From NCBI RefSeq assembly GCF_020667845.1, contig NZ_JAFMPQ010000011.1, positions 55,155-119,154 of the forward strand: DNA of 64,000 bases. Direction: 5' to 3'. Position numbers and translations under genes: made by a program. Of this stretch, positions 55,410 through 63,886 are shown one piece after another (position 1 is the stretch's first letter; every line of letters begins with the position of its first letter). This DNA comes from Cognatishimia sp. F0-27 (GTDB taxonomy: Bacteria > Pseudomonadota > Alphaproteobacteria > Rhodobacterales > Rhodobacteraceae). Below the pieces are notes generated by a model. That model saw only the letters and a list, made by a program, of their open reading frames with translations. It ran no database searches and was not told the DNA's origin.

Positions 55410-57263
55410 ATGCTCGACGACGCCAACCCCGCCGCCGCACCGGCCAAGGGCCTTCCCGTTGCCCAGATCGACAACCTGCGTGTGGAGTTTCAGACCAAGG
55501 ACGGCACCGTCGTCGGGGTCGAGGATGTCAGCTTTGACATCAAATCGGGCGAAACCGTCTGTATCGTTGGCGAATCCGGGTCCGGAAAATCGGTCTCCTC
55601 GCTCTCGCTGATGCGGCTGATCGAATATGGCGGAGGTGAAATCGCCAAGGGTCAGCTGATGTTCTCGCGCAAGGACAGCGATGCCATGGACCTTGCCAAG
55701 GTGGGTCAGGGCATGATGCGCCAGATCCGCGGCAACGAGATCGGCATGATCTTTCAGGAGCCGATGACGGCGCTCAACCCGGTCTTTACCGTGGGGCGCC
55801 AGCTCACCGAGGGGCTGCGCGTGCATCGCGGCATGAGTAAAAAACAGGCAGAGGCCCGGGCGCTTGAACTGTTGCGCGAGGTGCGAATCCCGGAGCCGGA
55901 GCGGCGGCTGGTGCAATATCCGCACGAGCTGTCGGGCGGGATGCGTCAGCGGGTGGTGATCGCCATGGCGATGGCGTGCAAGCCGCGGCTGTTGATCGCG
56001 GATGAGCCGACCACGGCGCTTGACGTGACCATCCAGGCCGAGATCCTCGCGTTGATGGACCGGCTCAAGCGCGATACCGGCACCGCTGTCATGTTCATCA
56101 CCCATGACATGGCCGTTGTCGCGCAGATGGCGGACCGAGTGGTGGTCATGTTCCGCGGCAACAAGGTCGAGGAAGGCCCGGTGGAGCAGATCTTCGAGGC
56201 GCCGCAGCACCCCTATACCAAGGCGCTTCTGGCCGCGGTGCCGAAGCTTGGCGAGATGACCGGCAAGGATTACCCGGAGCCGATGAAGCTTCTGGGGCAG
56301 GAAGATCAGCCCATCGTGCCGATCAAGGGCTCTGACGAGGTGTTGCTGACGGTGGAGGGGCTGACGACGCGGTTTCCGGTCAAGGGCGGGTTCTTTCGGC
56401 GCACCGTGGCCAATGTGCACGCGGTCGAGGATGTGTCCTTCAAGATCAACAAGGGCCAGACGCTGAGCCTCGTGGGCGAATCGGGATGCGGCAAATCCTC
56501 TGCGGGGCGGTCGATCTTGCGGCTGGTGGAGCCGACCTCGGGCAAGATCGACATCGGTGGCATGGATATCATGGCGCTGGACCAGAAGGGGCTGCGCGAG
56601 GCGCGGCGCGAGATGCAGATGATCTTTCAGGATCCCTTTGCCTCGCTCAACCCGCAGATCCAGCTGGCCGACCAGGTCGCGGAACCGATCCACAATTACG
56701 GCACGCACAAGGGCTCGGCGGTGATGGACGTGGTCGGCAACCTGTTTGACCGGGTGGAACTGCCGCGCAGCTTCATGCGGCGCTTTCCGCACGAGCTGTC
56801 CGGCGGGCAGCGGCAACGGATCGCCATTGCACGCGCGCTGGCCCTGAATCCCAAGCTGATCGTGGCCGACGAGGCAGTGTCGGCACTCGACGTGTCGGTG
56901 CAGGCGCAGGTGCTGAACCTGATGATGGAGCTGCAGAGCGAGCTGGAGCTGAGCTATCTCTTCATCAGCCATGACATGGCCGTGGTGGAGCGCGTCAGCC
57001 ATCGGGTCGGCGTGATGTATCTTGGCCGAATCGTGGAGATCGGGCCGCGCCGTGCCGTGTTCGAAAACCCGCAGCACCCCTATACGCGCGCGCTCATGAA
57101 GGCGGTGCCGATTGCCGATCCGCGCAAGCGCAAGGCGGAAAAGGATCTCAATTTCAAGCCGATCCCGTCGCCGATCCACGGGCTGGACTACGATCCCGGC
57201 CCCTCGGTCTACCAGGAGGTGGAGCCGGAGCATTTCGTGCTGACCTCGGAGAGCGGATACTGA
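55410..57263 (+). CDS. Fused peptide ABC transporter ATPase (OppD-OppF)
   Basis: 617 residues with two ATPase domains. Domain 1: Walker A GESGSGKS (54-61), signature LSGGMRQRVVIAMAMA, Walker B LLIADEPTTALD, H-loop ITHD. Domain 2: Walker A GESGCGKS near 360, signature LSGGQRQRIAIARAL, Walker B LIVADEAVSALD, H-loop ISHD. Note the Glu-Ala (DEAVS) in place of the usual DEPTS, common in OppF. Each domain has an oligopeptide-transporter C-terminal extension (HPYTKALL, HPYTRALM). Start 55410 is favoured by GAGGAG upstream; 55380 is an alternative. Confidence 0.94.
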   Translation: MLDDANPAAAPAKGLPVAQIDNLRVEFQTKDGTVVGVEDVSFDIKSGETVCIVGESGSGKSVSSLSLMRLIEYGGGEIAKGQLMFSRKDSDAMDLAKVGQGMMRQIRGNEIGMIFQEPMTALNPVFTVGRQLTEGLRVHRGMSKKQAEARALELLREVRIPEPERRLVQYPHELSGGMRQRVVIAMAMACKPRLLIADEPTTALDVTIQAEILALMDRLKRDTGTAVMFITHDMAVVAQMADRVVVMFRGNKVEEGPVEQIFEAPQHPYTKALLAAVPKLGEMTGKDYPEPMKLLGQEDQPIVPIKGSDEVLLTVEGLTTRFPVKGGFFRRTVANVHAVEDVSFKINKGQTLSLVGESGCGKSSAGRSILRLVEPTSGKIDIGGMDIMALDQKGLREARREMQMIFQDPFASLNPQIQLADQVAEPIHNYGTHKGSAVMDVVGNLFDRVELPRSFMRRFPHELSGGQRQRIAIARALALNPKLIVADEAVSALDVSVQAQVLNLMMELQSELELSYLFISHDMAVVERVSHRVGVMYLGRIVEIGPRRAVFENPQHPYTRALMKAVPIADPRKRKAEKDLNFKPIPSPIHGLDYDPGPSVYQEVEPEHFVLTSESGY

Positions 57264-57368
57264 GCGATGGCGCGGTCGTGGAACGATTGTGTCCGTGGAG
57301 CAGGCGCGCCGGGATCGGCGGGGCGCGGTCCCGCGGGGGTGCGATTGCCGGGTCCCGTGTCGCGGGCT

Positions 57369-57488
57369 TCCATGTCGGTGGTCTCCATGTCGGTGGTCTC
57401 CAAATCGGCGGTGTTCGTGTCGGCGGCGTCCGTGTCGCCCGCGTCCATGCCGCCTGTATCCGCGCCGCCTTTCTCCGTGTCGGCGGGC
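57369..57488 (+). repeat. 15-bp tandem repeat, eight units
   Basis: Units start at 57369, 57384, 57399, 57414, 57429, 57444, 57459 and 57474. Units 1 and 2 are identical (TCCATGTCGGTGGTC); later units keep T-C-C-x-T-G-T-C-G/C. It lies in non-coding DNA between oppDF and the VOC gene. Period 15 opens all frames, giving illusory five-residue repeat proteins on both strands. Confidence 0.88.
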
Positions 57489-57580
57489 GGTGGCAGCGGT
57501 GATGCGCAATGGTCCGGCGCTGCGTGCTGGGGGCGGTTTGAGCGCACCAACGGAGGGGCGCGCGAAGCGGCGCCGGGGGA

Positions 57581-57655
57581 GGGGGGCTGTCTGCCCCCCG
57601 CTTGCCGGTGGCAAGCCCCCCCGAGGATATTTCCGGCCCAAAGAAAACCGGGGGT
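57581..57655 (+). repeat. Dispersed intergenic element, copy C
   Basis: GGGGGGCTGTCTGCCCCCC hairpin, a second hairpin CTTGCC-GGT-GGCAAG, then CCCCCCCGAGGATATTT, a short spacer and GCCCAAAGAAAACCGGGGG. It ends nine bases before the VOC gene, so it also forms that gene's leader. Confidence 0.6.
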
Positions 57656-57663
57656 GCGGCGCG

Positions 57664-58053
57664 ATGTCTGATGCGCCGCGCCTGACGCAGATCACGCCCT
57701 TTGTGCCGTGCAGCGATCTGGCGCGGCAGATCGGGTTTTACCGCGATGTGCTGGGGTTCACGGTCGGGTTCGAGGCGGAGGGCTACGCGTTCCTGCGCCG
57801 CGATGCGGTTGCGGTGCGGTTGGTGCAGGTGGATGACAGCGTCGATCTGGGCCATCCCGAGCGGCAGGGCGCCTTCTATATCGACGTGGTGGAGATCGAC
57901 AGGCTCTATGCCGGGATGGAGTCCCGGCTCGCAGGGCTTGCGCCGGGCCGTGTCAGGGCGCCGTTCGACCAACCCTATGGGCAGCGGGAGTTTCATGTGA
58001 AGGACGAGGATGCGACGCTGATTTTCTTTGGAGAGGCGCTGCGCGATGGGTGA
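57664..58053 (+). CDS. VOC (glyoxalase/bleomycin-resistance) family protein
   Basis: 129 residues with the two beta-alpha-beta modules of the vicinal-oxygen-chelate fold: ITPFVPCSDLARQIGFYRDVLGFTVGFEAEGYAFLRRD and AFYIDVVEIDRLYAGME, then FDQPYGQREFHVKDEDATLIFFGE. The Glu/His/Gln pattern could hold a metal. The specific reaction is unknown. Its stop overlaps the argE-like start by eight bases, so the two form an operon. A dispersed repeat forms its 5' region. Confidence 0.85.
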   Translation: MSDAPRLTQITPFVPCSDLARQIGFYRDVLGFTVGFEAEGYAFLRRDAVAVRLVQVDDSVDLGHPERQGAFYIDVVEIDRLYAGMESRLAGLAPGRVRAPFDQPYGQREFHVKDEDATLIFFGEALRDG

Positions 58054-59224
58054 CGCGGTCGCGGCGGCCGAGCGGTTGTCGCCACGTGCGATTCTGGATC
58101 GGCTGGTGGGCTTTCCGACCGTGAGCCGGGACAGCAACCTGCCGTTGATCGACTGGGTGGAGGGCTATCTGGGTCGTCACGGGATCGCCTGTCATCGGCA
58201 GTGGAACGCAACCGGAGACAAGGCCGGGCTTTTTGCGCATGTCGGCCCCGCCGTGGCAGGCGGCGTTGTCCTGTCGGGTCACACGGATGTGGTGCCGGTG
58301 GAGGGCCAGCCCTGGAGCACGGATCCCTTTGTGGTGACCGAGCGCGACGGGCGGCTTTACGGTCGTGGCACATCGGACATGAAGGGGTTCGATGCGCTGG
58401 CGATCTGGGCCATGGTCGAGGCACGGCATCGCGGGGTGCGGCGGCCGCTGCAGATTGCGCTCAGCTATGACGAGGAGATCGGCTGCACCGGGGCGCCACC
58501 GCTGATCGAGGCGATGGCGGTGTTGCCGAAGGCGGCGGATGTGATCGTGGGTGAGCCCACATGGCTCAAGGTGGTGTGCGGTCACAAGGGCAGTTTGAAC
58601 TATGACGTGCATGTGCATGGGTTCGAGGTGCACAGCGCGATCCTGCATCGGGGGGTCAGCGCGATCATGTGGGGCGCGAAGCTCATTGAATGGGCCAACG
58701 AGGTCAACGCGGCGCAGGCGGTGGCCGAGCCGCAGGGCATGGGCGCGTTGTTCGATCCGCCTTACAGCAATGTGCATGTCGGCCAGATCTCCGGTGGCAC
58801 GGCGCATAACATCACCGCGAAGGCTTGCCGCTTCGGCCTCGGGTTTCGGGTGGTGCCGGGCGAGACGCTGGATCACTGGCGGGACCGCGCGGAGACGGAG
58901 GCGGCGCGGCTCACGACGGCAATGCGGGCGATTCGCCCCGAGGCGTGGATCGAGCTGCGCGAGGCCTTTTCCTTGCCGCCTCTTGCGCCGACGCCCGACA
59001 ACCGCGCCGAGGCGCTGGCGCGGCAGATCACCGGCGACAATTCGGACAATCATGTCAGCTATGGCACCGAGGCGAGCCATTTCCAGAGCGCCGGTTACGA
59101 TGTGGTGGTTTGCGGGCCGGGCTCGATAGAGGTCGCGCATCAGCCCGACGAATACATCACCGTGGCGCAGTTCGAGGCCGGGCGCGGCTTCATGGAGGAC
59201 CTGCTCGCGCGGCTTGCAGCCTGA
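58046..59224 (+). CDS. argE: Acetylornithine deacetylase-like M20 peptidase (ArgE type)
   Basis: 392 residues. Metal and catalytic motifs of the M20 family: LSGHTDVVPVEGQPWSTDPF near residue 85, GRGTSDMKGFDALAIW, SYDEEIGCTGAPPLI near 152, VGEPTWLKVVCGHKGSL, and the C-terminal CGPGSIEVAHQPDEYI. This signature fits acetylornithine deacetylase. It starts at ATG 58046, overlapping the VOC stop, with GGAGAGG upstream. Next to a peptide importer it could also remove acyl groups from imported acyl-amino acids (inference). Confidence 0.88.
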   Translation: MGDAVAAAERLSPRAILDRLVGFPTVSRDSNLPLIDWVEGYLGRHGIACHRQWNATGDKAGLFAHVGPAVAGGVVLSGHTDVVPVEGQPWSTDPFVVTERDGRLYGRGTSDMKGFDALAIWAMVEARHRGVRRPLQIALSYDEEIGCTGAPPLIEAMAVLPKAADVIVGEPTWLKVVCGHKGSLNYDVHVHGFEVHSAILHRGVSAIMWGAKLIEWANEVNAAQAVAEPQGMGALFDPPYSNVHVGQISGGTAHNITAKACRFGLGFRVVPGETLDHWRDRAETEAARLTTAMRAIRPEAWIELREAFSLPPLAPTPDNRAEALARQITGDNSDNHVSYGTEASHFQSAGYDVVVCGPGSIEVAHQPDEYITVAQFEAGRGFMEDLLARLAA

Positions 59225-59567
59225 GGCGGTGGCGAGGGCAGGGCCCATGGCGCGGTCGGGGCGGCTGCGAGACGCGCGAGCGCCTTTGCTGCCGGAATGG
59301 CGGCGGCTGGAGGGCGACGCAGGACGCCCGGTGCGGGGGGATGATGCTCAGACAGGCGGATGCGCCGCGTGGATGCGGGGCGTTGTGGGGCGCGGCGGTG
59401 CCGAGATCCGGTTCGGCGGGGGCCGTCGGCTGAATCCCGCCGAAGCACGCGGCGCGTCTGTGGCCTATCGACAACCCGAGACCGCGGGGCATCAGCACAA
59501 AGATTGTGCAGTCGCAGCATTCCCGCTATGGTGTTTGCGCTAACGTAACCCATTCCGAGACGCATCC
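59225..59567. other. Spacer upstream of the H1-like gene
   Basis: About 340 bases. The last 100 bases are AT-richer and likely carry the promoter of the Lys/Ala-rich gene. No gene otherwise. Confidence 0.4.
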
Positions 59568-59933
59568 ATGACATCGAACACCAACGCCCCCATCGAGATC
59601 GACGACGCACAGATTGCCGAAGCGGCCTTTTATCTCTGGCTTGAAGAGGGTCAGCCGGAGGGTCGTGCGGACGATCACTGGCATCGCGCGACCGCGCTTC
59701 TGAGCAAGCCTGCGACGCCCAAGAAGCGCGCGGCACGCAAGGCGCCGGCCAAGAGCGCGGCGGCGCAGGCCGCCACCACCGCCGCCCCCAAGGAGAAAGC
59801 GGCCAAGCCCGCCGCCAAGAAAGCCGCGACCAAGACCGCGGCGGCCAAAGCGACCCCATCCAAGGCCGCAGCCGCAAAGAAGCCGGCAGCGAAGCCGCGC
59901 ACCCGCAAAGCGGCGGCCAAGACGGCCGAATAA
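59568..59933 (+). CDS. DUF2934 / histone H1-like Lys-Ala-rich protein
   Basis: 121 residues. The N-terminal 45 residues match DUF2934 (IAEAAFYLWLEEGQPEGRADDHWHRA). From about 47 to the end it is Ala/Lys/Pro-rich with repeats like KKPAAK, TKTAAAK and RKAAAK, as in histone H1 tails and bacterial nucleoid proteins. The tail probably binds DNA or another polyanion (inference). It is monocistronic with a strong terminator. The low complexity of the tail makes detailed homology unreliable. Confidence 0.8.
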   Translation: MTSNTNAPIEIDDAQIAEAAFYLWLEEGQPEGRADDHWHRATALLSKPATPKKRAARKAPAKSAAAQAATTAAPKEKAAKPAAKKAATKTAAAKATPSKAAAAKKPAAKPRTRKAAAKTAE

Positions 59934-59981
59934 GTGCAGACAGAGGCAGCGCGCAGGGCATCGACCCCCTGCCTGACAGGC

Positions 59982-60009
59982 AAAAGGCGGCCCCCGTGGC
60001 CGCCTTTTT
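59982..60009 (+). terminator. Rho-independent terminator of the H1-like gene
   Basis: AAAAGGCGGCC (59982-59992) pairs with GGCCGCCTTTTT (59998-60009) around CCCGT, ending in a T-run. Strong intrinsic terminator 49 bases after the stop. Confidence 0.9.
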
Positions 60010-60130
60010 CGGTTTTGGCCGTGCTTGGCTTTTCCCCTGCGCGCCGCCGCATTGGGGCGGAGCCCGCCCGCTCCGGCCATGGCCGGAGCGGCGTTAGGTT
60101 GGGCGCGCCCGCCAGCGCAAAACGGTCGTC

Positions 60131-60175
60131 TCGATCTGCGTCGCCTCGACCCGCGTCGCCCCGACCCGCTTGGCG
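60131..60175 (+). repeat. Short 15-bp tandem repeat, three units
   Basis: Three units: TCGATCTGCGTCGCC, TCGACCCGCGTCGCC and CCGACCCGCTTGGCG, in the spacer just before the amidohydrolase stop. Confidence 0.6.
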
Positions 60176-60180
60176 AAGGA

Positions 60181-61347
60181 TCAGAGGGACGCGGGCATCC
60201 GCCGTTCGACCACCTCGGCCCACCAGGAACAGCCCGCAGGGATCGCTTCGTCGTCGAAATTGTATTTCGGGTGGTGCACCTTCGCAGTGTCGCCATTGCC
60301 GACGAGAATATACGCGCCGGGACGCTCCTCCAGGAGGTAGGCGAAATCCTCGCCGCCCATGGTGATCGGCTCTTCGGCGCAATCGCCGGAGACCGCGCGG
60401 GCCACCTCTCGGGCGAATTCGGTCTGTTCGGGATGGTTGACCATGACCGGGTAGCCCTTGTGCCAGATCACCTCCGCCGTGCCGCCGAAGCCGGCGCAGA
60501 TCTGTTCGGACAGCGCGCGCAGGCGCTCTTCTGCCATGATGCGCGACTCGGTGCTCATGCTGCGCACGGTGCCCTTGATGTGGACAGAGGCGGGGATCAC
60601 GTTGAAGGCCTTGGAGGAGGTTTCGAACGAGGTGACGGAGACCACGAGCGGATCGCCGGGGGTGGCGTTGCGCGCGGCAATCGTTTGCAGCGATGTCACC
60701 AGCGTGGCGGCCATCACCGTGGTGTCGACGGTCTCGTTGGGTTTGGCCGCGTGGCCGCCCCGCCCGTGCAGGATGATCTCGAACTGGTCTGTCGCGGCAA
60801 AGAAGGCACCTTCCTTGATGGCGAACTGGCCGGTGGGCAGGCCGGGCCAGTTGTGCATGCCGTAGACTTCCTGAATGCCGAAGTGCTCCATCAGACCGTC
60901 TTCGCACATCTCGCGCCCGCCGCCGCCGCCTTCTTCGGCGGGTTGGAAGATCACCACGACGGTGCCGTCGAAATTGCGGGTCTCGGACAGGTATTTGGCC
61001 GCGCCCAGAAGCATGGCGGTGTGGCCGTCATGGCCGCAGGCATGCATCGCGCCGGGGGTCTTGGAGGCATAGGCGACGCCGGTTTCCTCGTGGATCGGCA
61101 GGGCGTCCATGTCGGCGCGCAGGCCGATCACCTTGCCGGACCCGGTGCTGCGCCCCTTGATCACGCCCACGACGCCGGTGCGCCCGATCCCTTCGACGAT
61201 CTCGTCGCAGCCGAAGGCGCGGAGCTTTTCGGCCACAAGAGCGGACGTCCTGTGGGTGTCGAACAGGATTTCCGGATGGGCATGGATGTCGCGGCGCCAT
61301 GCGGCGATCTCGGGCTGCAGCTCGGCGAAGCGGTTCTTGACGGGCAT
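60181..61347 (-). CDS. M20 amidohydrolase (HipO/AbgB-like), copy 1
   Basis: 388 residues. Metal ligands and motifs: WRRDIHAHPEILFDTHRTS near residue 17, LRADMDALPIHEETG near 75, HACGHDGHTAMLLGAA near 102, FQPAEEGGGG near 134, GRGGHAAKP, ITMGGEDFAYLLEERPGAYILVG. It hydrolyses N-acyl amino acids or related amides; substrate unknown. AAAGGAG precedes the ATG. It follows copy 2 on the same strand with a 24-base gap and is its paralogue along the whole length. Confidence 0.9.
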   Translation of the reverse strand: MPVKNRFAELQPEIAAWRRDIHAHPEILFDTHRTSALVAEKLRAFGCDEIVEGIGRTGVVGVIKGRSTGSGKVIGLRADMDALPIHEETGVAYASKTPGAMHACGHDGHTAMLLGAAKYLSETRNFDGTVVVIFQPAEEGGGGGREMCEDGLMEHFGIQEVYGMHNWPGLPTGQFAIKEGAFFAATDQFEIILHGRGGHAAKPNETVDTTVMAATLVTSLQTIAARNATPGDPLVVSVTSFETSSKAFNVIPASVHIKGTVRSMSTESRIMAEERLRALSEQICAGFGGTAEVIWHKGYPVMVNHPEQTEFAREVARAVSGDCAEEPITMGGEDFAYLLEERPGAYILVGNGDTAKVHHPKYNFDDEAIPAGCSWWAEVVERRMPASL

Positions 61348-61371
61348 TTGGGTCTCCTTTCGGGCGCGCTG

Positions 61372-62544
61372 TCAGGAGGCGGCAAGCCGGGATTCCGCCA
61401 GATCGGCGAACCAGCTGCTGCCCACGGGCAGGATCGCGTCGTTGAAATCATAGGCCGGGTGGTGGAGCCCGGCGCTGTCTCCATTGCCGATCAAGATAAA
61501 CGCTCCGGGCCGGACAGCAAGCATGTCGGCGAAATCCTCGCCGCCCATTGTGGGGTCTGCCTGTGTATCGACCGCATCCGCGCCGGCGACACGGGCCGCG
61601 GCCTCGGCGGCGATGCGGGTCTGATCGGGCTGATTCACGGTGGGCGGCACGACATAGCTGTAGTCGAGCGTCGCGCTGCAGCCATAGGCCTGTGCCGTGC
61701 CGGTGGCGATGGTTTCCATGCGGTCCTTGATCCAGCCTTTCAGCGCGGGGTCGAGATAGCGGGTGGTGCCCTTGAGCGTCACCCGGTCGGGGATGACATT
61801 ATGCGCGTCGCTGTCCGAGCGCAGCCCGCCCACGGTCACGACGACGGCGGTCTTGGGGTCGGTGTTGCGCGACGCGATGGTCTGAAGCGCGGTCAGCAGC
61901 GCGGCGGCGGCGACGGTGGGGTCGGCGGTCTGTTCGGGCAACGCGCCATGTCCGCCGCGCCCCGCGACGGTGATGTCGAAGAAATCCGCCGCCGCAAGCA
62001 GCGGGCCCGGACGCAGGGCAAAGGCGCCGGTGGGGATGCCGGGCATGTTGTGCATGCCGTAGACCTCGTCAATGCCGAACCGCTCCATCACACCGGCCTC
62101 AACCATGGCCAGCGCGCCGCCGCCGCCCTCTTCGGCCGGTTGGAACAGAAGCACCACCGTGCCGTCGAAATTGCGCGTCTCCGCGAGATACCGCGCGGCT
62201 CCGAGCAGCATCGTCGTATGCCCGTCATGGCCGCAGGCATGCATGATGCCGGGGGTCTGGGAGGCATGCTCTGCGCTGGATTGCTCATGGATCGGAAGCG
62301 CGTCCATATCGGCGCGAAAGCCCAGCGTGCGGCCCGAGGCGGTGCTTTTTCCGTGGATCACGCCCACAACGCCGGTCTGTGCGATGCCGGTTTCCACCAC
62401 GTCGCAGCCAAAGCTGCGCAGCTTGTCGGCCACCAGCGCGGCGGTGCGGGTTTCGGCGAAGCGCAGTTCCGGATGTGCATGGATGTCGCGCCGCCATGCG
62501 GTCATGTCGGGGTGAAACTCCGCGATGCGGTTCTTGATGGGCAT
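61372..62544 (-). CDS. M20 amidohydrolase (HipO/AbgB-like), copy 2
   Basis: 390 residues, clearly paralogous to copy 1: WRRDIHAHPELRFAETRT, FRADMDALPIHEQSS, HACGHDGHTTMLLGAARYL, FQPAEEGGGG, GRGGHGALPEQTADP, TMGGEDFADMLAVRPGAFILIGNGDSAGLHHP. It differs in the substrate-domain stretch and in VVPPTVNQPDQT. ATG 62544 has GAGG about nine bases upstream; 194 open codons above it are not conserved. First gene of the two-gene unit. Confidence 0.9.
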   Translation of the reverse strand: MPIKNRIAEFHPDMTAWRRDIHAHPELRFAETRTAALVADKLRSFGCDVVETGIAQTGVVGVIHGKSTASGRTLGFRADMDALPIHEQSSAEHASQTPGIMHACGHDGHTTMLLGAARYLAETRNFDGTVVLLFQPAEEGGGGALAMVEAGVMERFGIDEVYGMHNMPGIPTGAFALRPGPLLAAADFFDITVAGRGGHGALPEQTADPTVAAAALLTALQTIASRNTDPKTAVVVTVGGLRSDSDAHNVIPDRVTLKGTTRYLDPALKGWIKDRMETIATGTAQAYGCSATLDYSYVVPPTVNQPDQTRIAAEAAARVAGADAVDTQADPTMGGEDFADMLAVRPGAFILIGNGDSAGLHHPAYDFNDAILPVGSSWFADLAESRLAAS

Positions 62545-63088
62545 GGGCGGTTTCCTCGTTGCAGATGCGCATGGTGCCAGCGCGCGCGCGCCGCGGCAAG
62601 CGGGTGAGCCCAGGGCCGGGGCGGCGGCAGGGCCGGGACGTTGGCCGGGTCGCCTGTGCCGGGCTTGGGGGCAGATAGTATGTCTGTGTAGGCCCGGCCC
62701 GGTACGTTTTGCGGCCGGTGGTGGTTTTGCGAGGCGCGGTGATCGTGGCGCAGCGATCGTGGCGCGGTGATGGTGTGTGGTGCGGCGCGCGGCTTGCATA
62801 TGTGCTGCGGTGAGGATGGGCGGTGGGCAGGTGGCTTGCATGCAGAGGGCTGGACGGGGGTGTTGGGTCAGGCGGCCCGCGCGTTCGGGCGTTGCTGCGA
62901 AAGCGGGTGTGGCGACGGGGCGCCATCCTGCGCGCTGCGGTTGCTGGCGGGGGGTGCGGCCTGCTTGTCGCCGCGGCGGTGGGGAGGATCGGGCCGCCCG
63001 CGGGGTCTGGTGAAAGGCCGGGCCAGCCGGTATCACACCGCGCAGGGCCACGCCGGGACGCGTCGGCCAAGCGAAGGAGAGCCGACCC
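62545..63088. other. Divergent spacer before the glycosyltransferase gene
   Basis: About 540 bases. Near 62735-62775 the unit GATCGTGGCGC recurs about every 14 bases (roughly three copies). No gene supported on either strand; it should contain both promoters. Confidence 0.4.
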
Positions 63089-63886
63089 ATGAACGCGGTC
63101 AACATCATGTGCATCAAATGGGGCACGCTCTTTGGGCCGGACTATGTCAACCGGCTCTATTCCGGCGTGCGGCGCAACATGCGCCGACCGGTTCGGTTTT
63201 TCTGCATGACCGAGCACGCAGAGGGGCTGCATCCGGATATCGAGATCCTGGACTTGCCGGTCGAACCTTTCGCCGAGCCGATGGCCCGGGCGCTGGCCGT
63301 GGCCAACCGGCAGGGGGCGATGCGCAAGGTGTCGCTTTTTCGGCCCGGACTGGTGCCGGATCTGGACGGGCCGGTTCTGGGCTTTGATCTGGACGTGGTC
63401 ATCACCGGGGGGCTGGATGACATCCACGATCTTGCCCCCGGCACAGTGGCGATGCGCCATGACTGGACCGAGAAGCGCAAGGGACGTCCGACCGGCCACG
63501 GCTCGGTTTTCCGCTTCGACCCGGCGCTTCATGGGTTTCTGTATGAGGGCATTGCCGCTGACCCCTATGCGGAGGTGGAGGCGGCGCGGGGATCAGAGCA
63601 GCGCTATACCTCGCACAAGGCCATGGATCGGGGTGTTTTTACTTATATTCCAGAACCTTGGGTTGTTTCCTTCAAGTATGACTGCAACCCGTTTCCCGGC
63701 AATTACCTGCGTGCGCCGCGGCTTCCGGCGGACGCGCGCGTGGTGTGCTTTCACGGGCGGCCAAAGATGAGCGAGGCGGTTGCGGGCTATAGCGGCTCCT
63801 TGATCCGCCGCTCGAAGCCCTGTGACTGGCTGGAAGAGCATTGGATCACCCGCGCCCGGGACGACCTTGGCGGCGATTGGGCCTGA
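63089..63886 (+). CDS. Glycosyltransferase-like protein
   Basis: 265 residues. N-terminus NIMCIKWGTLFGPDYVNRLYSGVRRNM, then FFCMTEHAEGL, a nucleotide-sugar/metal D-x-D-type motif in LGFDLDVVITGGLDDI near residue 100, NRQGAMRKVSLFRPGL and the C-terminal VVCFHGRPKMSEAV. The pattern fits small GT-A family proteins often found in Rhodobacteraceae; acceptor and sugar are unknown. AAGGAGA precedes the ATG. Confidence 0.75.
   Translation: MNAVNIMCIKWGTLFGPDYVNRLYSGVRRNMRRPVRFFCMTEHAEGLHPDIEILDLPVEPFAEPMARALAVANRQGAMRKVSLFRPGLVPDLDGPVLGFDLDVVITGGLDDIHDLAPGTVAMRHDWTEKRKGRPTGHGSVFRFDPALHGFLYEGIAADPYAEVEAARGSEQRYTSHKAMDRGVFTYIPEPWVVSFKYDCNPFPGNYLRAPRLPADARVVCFHGRPKMSEAVAGYSGSLIRRSKPCDWLEEHWITRARDDLGGDWA

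Noticed and set aside
57289..57663. Pentapeptide-like repeat protein upstream of or fused to the VOC protein
   Set aside because: Arises from the 15-bp tandem repeat; the VOC domain has its own start at 57664 in the conserved position.
55383..57695. 770-codon minus-strand frame opposite oppDF
   Set aside because: Antisense shadow of a clear double ATPase; it continues into a minisatellite.
60025..62607. 860-codon plus-strand frame opposite the amidohydrolases
   Set aside because: Antisense shadow; both M20 genes on minus are intact.
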